Positions 62,301 to 64,000 of a stretch of DNA of 64,000 bases are shown here, piece by piece. The position numbers were made by a program, and so were the translations under genes. The number at the start of each line of letters is the position of its first letter. Within the stretch, counting starts at the first letter, position 1. The notes beneath the pieces were generated by a model, which saw nothing but the letters and a program-made list of their open reading frames with translations, was not told the DNA's origin and ran no database searches. The stretch comes from Cohnella endophytica. Its GTDB lineage: Bacteria > Bacillota > Bacilli > Paenibacillales > Paenibacillaceae. The DNA lies in contig NZ_RBZM01000005.1 in assembly GCF_003628305.1 (NCBI RefSeq), positions 861,367 to 925,366 on the forward strand, written 5' to 3'.

Positions 62301-64000
62301 GCCGTTATTACGGTAGTTGCCGGCTCGAACGTACCCGTAACGGCCATTACAGTAACCGGAGCGAACAACGCAACGTCGATTACCACGAAAGGCGGAACGC
62401 TGCAAATGTCTGCCGAGGTAACGCCTGCGGAAGCGGACATTACGCAAGTCGCCTGGTCTGTCATGGGAACGGACGGGAAGGCAACGAACAAGGCTACGAT
62501 TGATTCTTTAGGATTGTTAACCGCGCATGACGATGGAACGGTGAAAGTCATCGCGACGGCGAAAGACGGTACCGAAGTAAAAGGCGAAGCAACGATCACG
62601 ATTAGCAATCAATATACGAAAGTTACCGTCATCGCCGTATCCTCCGCAGGCGGCGCATCAACGATTGCAACGAAAAGCGGCACGCTGCAAATGTCCGCCG
62701 CGGTAGCGCCTGCGAATGCGGACGTTACAACGGTAACTTGGTCCGTCGTGAATACGGACGGTACGGCAACGGATAAGGCTACGATCAGTGCCGGAGGCTT
62801 GTTAACCGCTCTCAAAAACGGAGCCGTGAAGGTGATTGCGTCAGCTAACGACGCTTCCGGCGTAAAAGGCGAAAAAACCATAAACCTAATCGGTCAGTCC
62901 GTACTATTGGCCGGCGGATGGTCATGGGTGAGAGAAAGCCAGGCAGATTGGGCGACGGTACCCAATAATGCGAATGGCATGAGATTAACGACAATCGAAG
63001 GCAGCTGGGGCGGATCTAAACCAAGCAATATTCTTCTGAGAGGTCCCGTCGCCGGCGACTTCACGATCTCCACGAAGCTGAAGTTCGATGCGAAGAACGG
63101 TTTTGAGTGGGCCGGATTGATCGTCTATCAAGATGACGGCAATGCGATCACATTAGGACGTCAAGCAAACGGTACGCCTGGCGTCAATCAGATTAGGTTC
63201 TCACAAATTAAAAGCAGCCCAAATCTTGCGCAAACGGATAAAAACTATGATGACCTCGTGTATCCTGCGGATATCTATCTGAAAATCGAAAAAACCGGAA
63301 CGATCTACAAGGGTTACTACAGTAGCGACGGAACCTCTTGGACTCAGGTGGCCGATACTTTCGATCTCGCGTTATCGAATCCCAAAGTCGGCGTTTTCGT
63401 CAGGAAGTTAAATACGGCTATCCCTGTCAAAACTGCGGAATTTACGAATTTCAATTTGAGCGGCACCGTTATCCCTTATTGGAATCCGGTTAGTTCCATT
63501 GCCATTACGGGAGCAGGCGGAGCCACGGCTATCACGGCTTTGCACGGCACGTTGCAAATGTCCGAGGCGGTATTGCCCGTGAACGCGGATAACAAATCTG
63601 TCATCTGGTCCGTCGCAAACGCCGACGGTACGGCAACGGATCTGGCGACCATCGGCGCCGGAGGATTGTTAACAGCCGCGAAGGACGGAACGGTGAAGGT
63701 CATTGCGATTGCCAACGACGGCTCCGGCGTGAAAGGTGAAGCCTTGATCGCCATCAGCGGACAAAACGTCAATGCGACCGTTGCCACGTTAAACGGTCCC
63801 GACGCAGTCTATCGGCAACAGCCGTTCGACTTGACCGTTGGCGTAAGTAGCCTGCTCTCAAGCTTCACGACGATGAACGTCGTCGTGAACTACGACCCGA
63901 ACGTGCTGGAATTTAACACGATAACCGGCAGCAACGGCTCCCTCTCCTTGGCGGACGATGCTTTAAGCTCGCTGAGAAACCATTTCAACGTGCTGGGGAC
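59373..64000 (+). CDS. large secreted beta-helix protein with fascin-like, FN3, Big and cohesin-like modules (3' end cut)
   Basis: ATG 59373 follows GGAGG at 59360-59364, and the frame is open to the window edge, so over 1540 residues are seen. A signal peptide ends near THAY. About residues 35-175 form a fascin-like beta-trefoil (GKYVTV, KYVTVD), about 180-360 two FN3 domains (SYNVYRS...YYYK), and about 365-910 a right-handed beta-helix of the family often labelled adenylyl cyclase or GH55-like (FKPGTY, HVIGDHFWVWRADHGEG). After this come a Big_4-like module (about 915-985), Big_2-like repeats (about 990-1080, 1085-1175 and 1370-1470), a laminin-G-like module (about 1180-1365, WSWVRESQADW), and the start of a cohesin-like module (about 1475 on, VVVNYDPNVLEFN). 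A polysaccharide-active role is likely, but the catalytic activity of the beta-helix is not known to me. Confidence 0.8.
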   Translation, partial: MLKKVLSGILALSLFVSPFMIPPSVTHAYVAKDYSYLTAAVNSKIVTSDGKKLTASSLVAGEAESFLMVNGVNTSNAPDGTVGFQSKPNGKYVTVNDYKDGTPSVVVQTNALLPTNATMSNSTGSYEKFIIETQGDGTVALKSKKTNKYVTVDLATEILNANTATTVGANEKFRIRTSLGAPDAPATPAVDATTNSVSLSWTIVARADSYNVYRSKTSNGTFVKVNASAIASTGFVDSGLPANTGYYYKISAVGIDGESAMSAAVPATTLPDQFGISTTTTNTVSMAWTTIPGATSYNVYRSASSEGTFHKVNAAAITTYNFVDTGLSPNTRYYYKVSSVSGGVESTLSAAVAALTQPDFGKNVYVFDPAMPAADIQTIVTNVFTKQETNQFGPERYALLFKPGTYSTAIRVGFYTHVAGLGKMPDDVNINGGVTVDANWMANHNATQNFWRSIENLAITPQGGDMKYAVSQAASMRRLHVKGNLSLHDVGGWASGGFLSDSKIDGRVVPGSQQQWFSRNNSWGEWAGSLWNMTLVGNTNNPVENYPTNAYTIVDQTPIIREKPFLTLDASDKYSVFVPNVSQAALGTSWANGPAGGTSLPIDQFYIADVDTFNVDNVNAALSQGKHLLLTPGVYHVSKPIVVTNPNTVVLGLGLATLHSDNGSVAMQVADVDGVKIAGLLFEAGSKSSPVLLEVGPKGSTSDHSANPTSLHDLYFRVGGDALALAKECIEINSNHVIGDHFWVWRADHGEGAAWNSNLTTNGMIVNGNDVTVYGLFVEHFHEYQTVWNGERGKMYFYQCEIPYDVPDQESWMSNFGTVKGYAGYKVADSVNQHEAYGVGVYSFFRDAPVKLESAIEVPDKPGVKVHHATTVFLSGMSGSEITHIVNNMGGAVIAGGQTQRLTDYVPRTILNIKDAEINTIAKKAPVLPALVAQVYNDLSTRMVPVTWDSIDPSQYASAGVFTVNGTIASSALKAKAVITVVAGSNVPVTAITVTGANNATSITTKGGTLQMSAEVTPAEADITQVAWSVMGTDGKATNKATIDSLGLLTAHDDGTVKVIATAKDGTEVKGEATITISNQYTKVTVIAVSSAGGASTIATKSGTLQMSAAVAPANADVTTVTWSVVNTDGTATDKATISAGGLLTALKNGAVKVIASANDASGVKGEKTINLIGQSVLLAGGWSWVRESQADWATVPNNANGMRLTTIEGSWGGSKPSNILLRGPVAGDFTISTKLKFDAKNGFEWAGLIVYQDDGNAITLGRQANGTPGVNQIRFSQIKSSPNLAQTDKNYDDLVYPADIYLKIEKTGTIYKGYYSSDGTSWTQVADTFDLALSNPKVGVFVRKLNTAIPVKTAEFTNFNLSGTVIPYWNPVSSIAITGAGGATAITALHGTLQMSEAVLPVNADNKSVIWSVANADGTATDLATIGAGGLLTAAKDGTVKVIAIANDGSGVKGEALIAISGQNVNATVATLNGPDAVYRQQPFDLTVGVSSLLSSFTTMNVVVNYDPNVLEFNTITGSNGSLSLADDALSSLRNHFNVLG

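Noticed and set aside
62084..62881. Long minus-strand frames rich in Ala, Val and Thr opposite the Big repeats
   Set aside because: They repeat in step with the Big modules on the plus strand, so they are reflections of these repeats.

Overview
The window looks like a chromosomal carbohydrate-utilisation region from a spore-former of the Paenibacillaceae (Paenibacillus or Cohnella type). The signs are YesM/YesN-type two-component systems paired with CUT1 sugar ABC transporters, modular secreted glycoside hydrolases carrying CBM6, CBM35, ricin and SLH modules, Gram-positive ribosome binding sites (AGGAGG class), many rho-independent hairpins and CcpA-type cre sites. No rRNA, tRNA, CRISPR array or insertion sequence was recognised.

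Layout. 1-2358: the 3' end of one ricin-domain protein and a complete secreted GH29-like enzyme with CBM32 and ricin modules. 2470-4542 (minus): an AT-rich polytopic membrane protein. 4780-14293: unit A, a response regulator and kinase, two permeases, a lipoprotein and a GH31 enzyme. 14312-16855: a secreted GH39-like enzyme with three CBMs. 17040-25081: unit B, a kinase, a regulator and an orphan lipoprotein, then a lipoprotein with two permeases. 25337-27625: a second GH29-like enzyme with ricin repeats. 27737-29084: a minus-strand 33-residue ORF, then a leader ORF and a yidC paralogue that resemble the B. subtilis mifM-yidC2 switch. 29360-31174: an aldo/keto reductase, a decayed second reductase and a MerR regulator. 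31372-41264: unit C, two permeases, a lipoprotein, a kinase and regulator, and a GH106-like enzyme. 41339-46667: a sigma-54 island with an AcoR-like activator, a -24/-12 promoter, an aldehyde dehydrogenase, a DUF779 protein and rpoN itself. 46699-49559: an XRE-cupin regulator divergent from kbl-tdh, the threonine degradation pair. 49735-51564: a secreted Ig-like/transglutaminase-like protein. 51974-58606: a 2210-residue SLH-anchored GH3-GH30 enzyme. 58607-59372: non-coding or decayed sequence. 59373 to the edge: a very large secreted beta-helix protein with Ig-like modules and a cohesin-like module at the cut end.

How the genes fit together. Secreted or surface-bound enzymes cut plant-type polysaccharide. 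Three sets of extracellular sensors and lipoproteins detect and import the oligosaccharides, and the GH31 and GH106-like enzymes, which lack visible signal peptides, finish degradation inside the cell. None of the three transporters has its own ATPase gene here, so they probably share an MsmX/UgpC-type ATPase encoded elsewhere. Sites matching the cre consensus at 14 or 15 of 15 positions lie upstream of unit A, the second GH29-like gene, the unit C kinase, rpoN and the GH3-GH30 gene, which suggests CcpA control. The most striking element is the yidC leader: a short membrane-anchored ORF with an arrest-peptide-like C-terminus, whose last codons form one arm of a hairpin that hides the yidC ribosome binding site.
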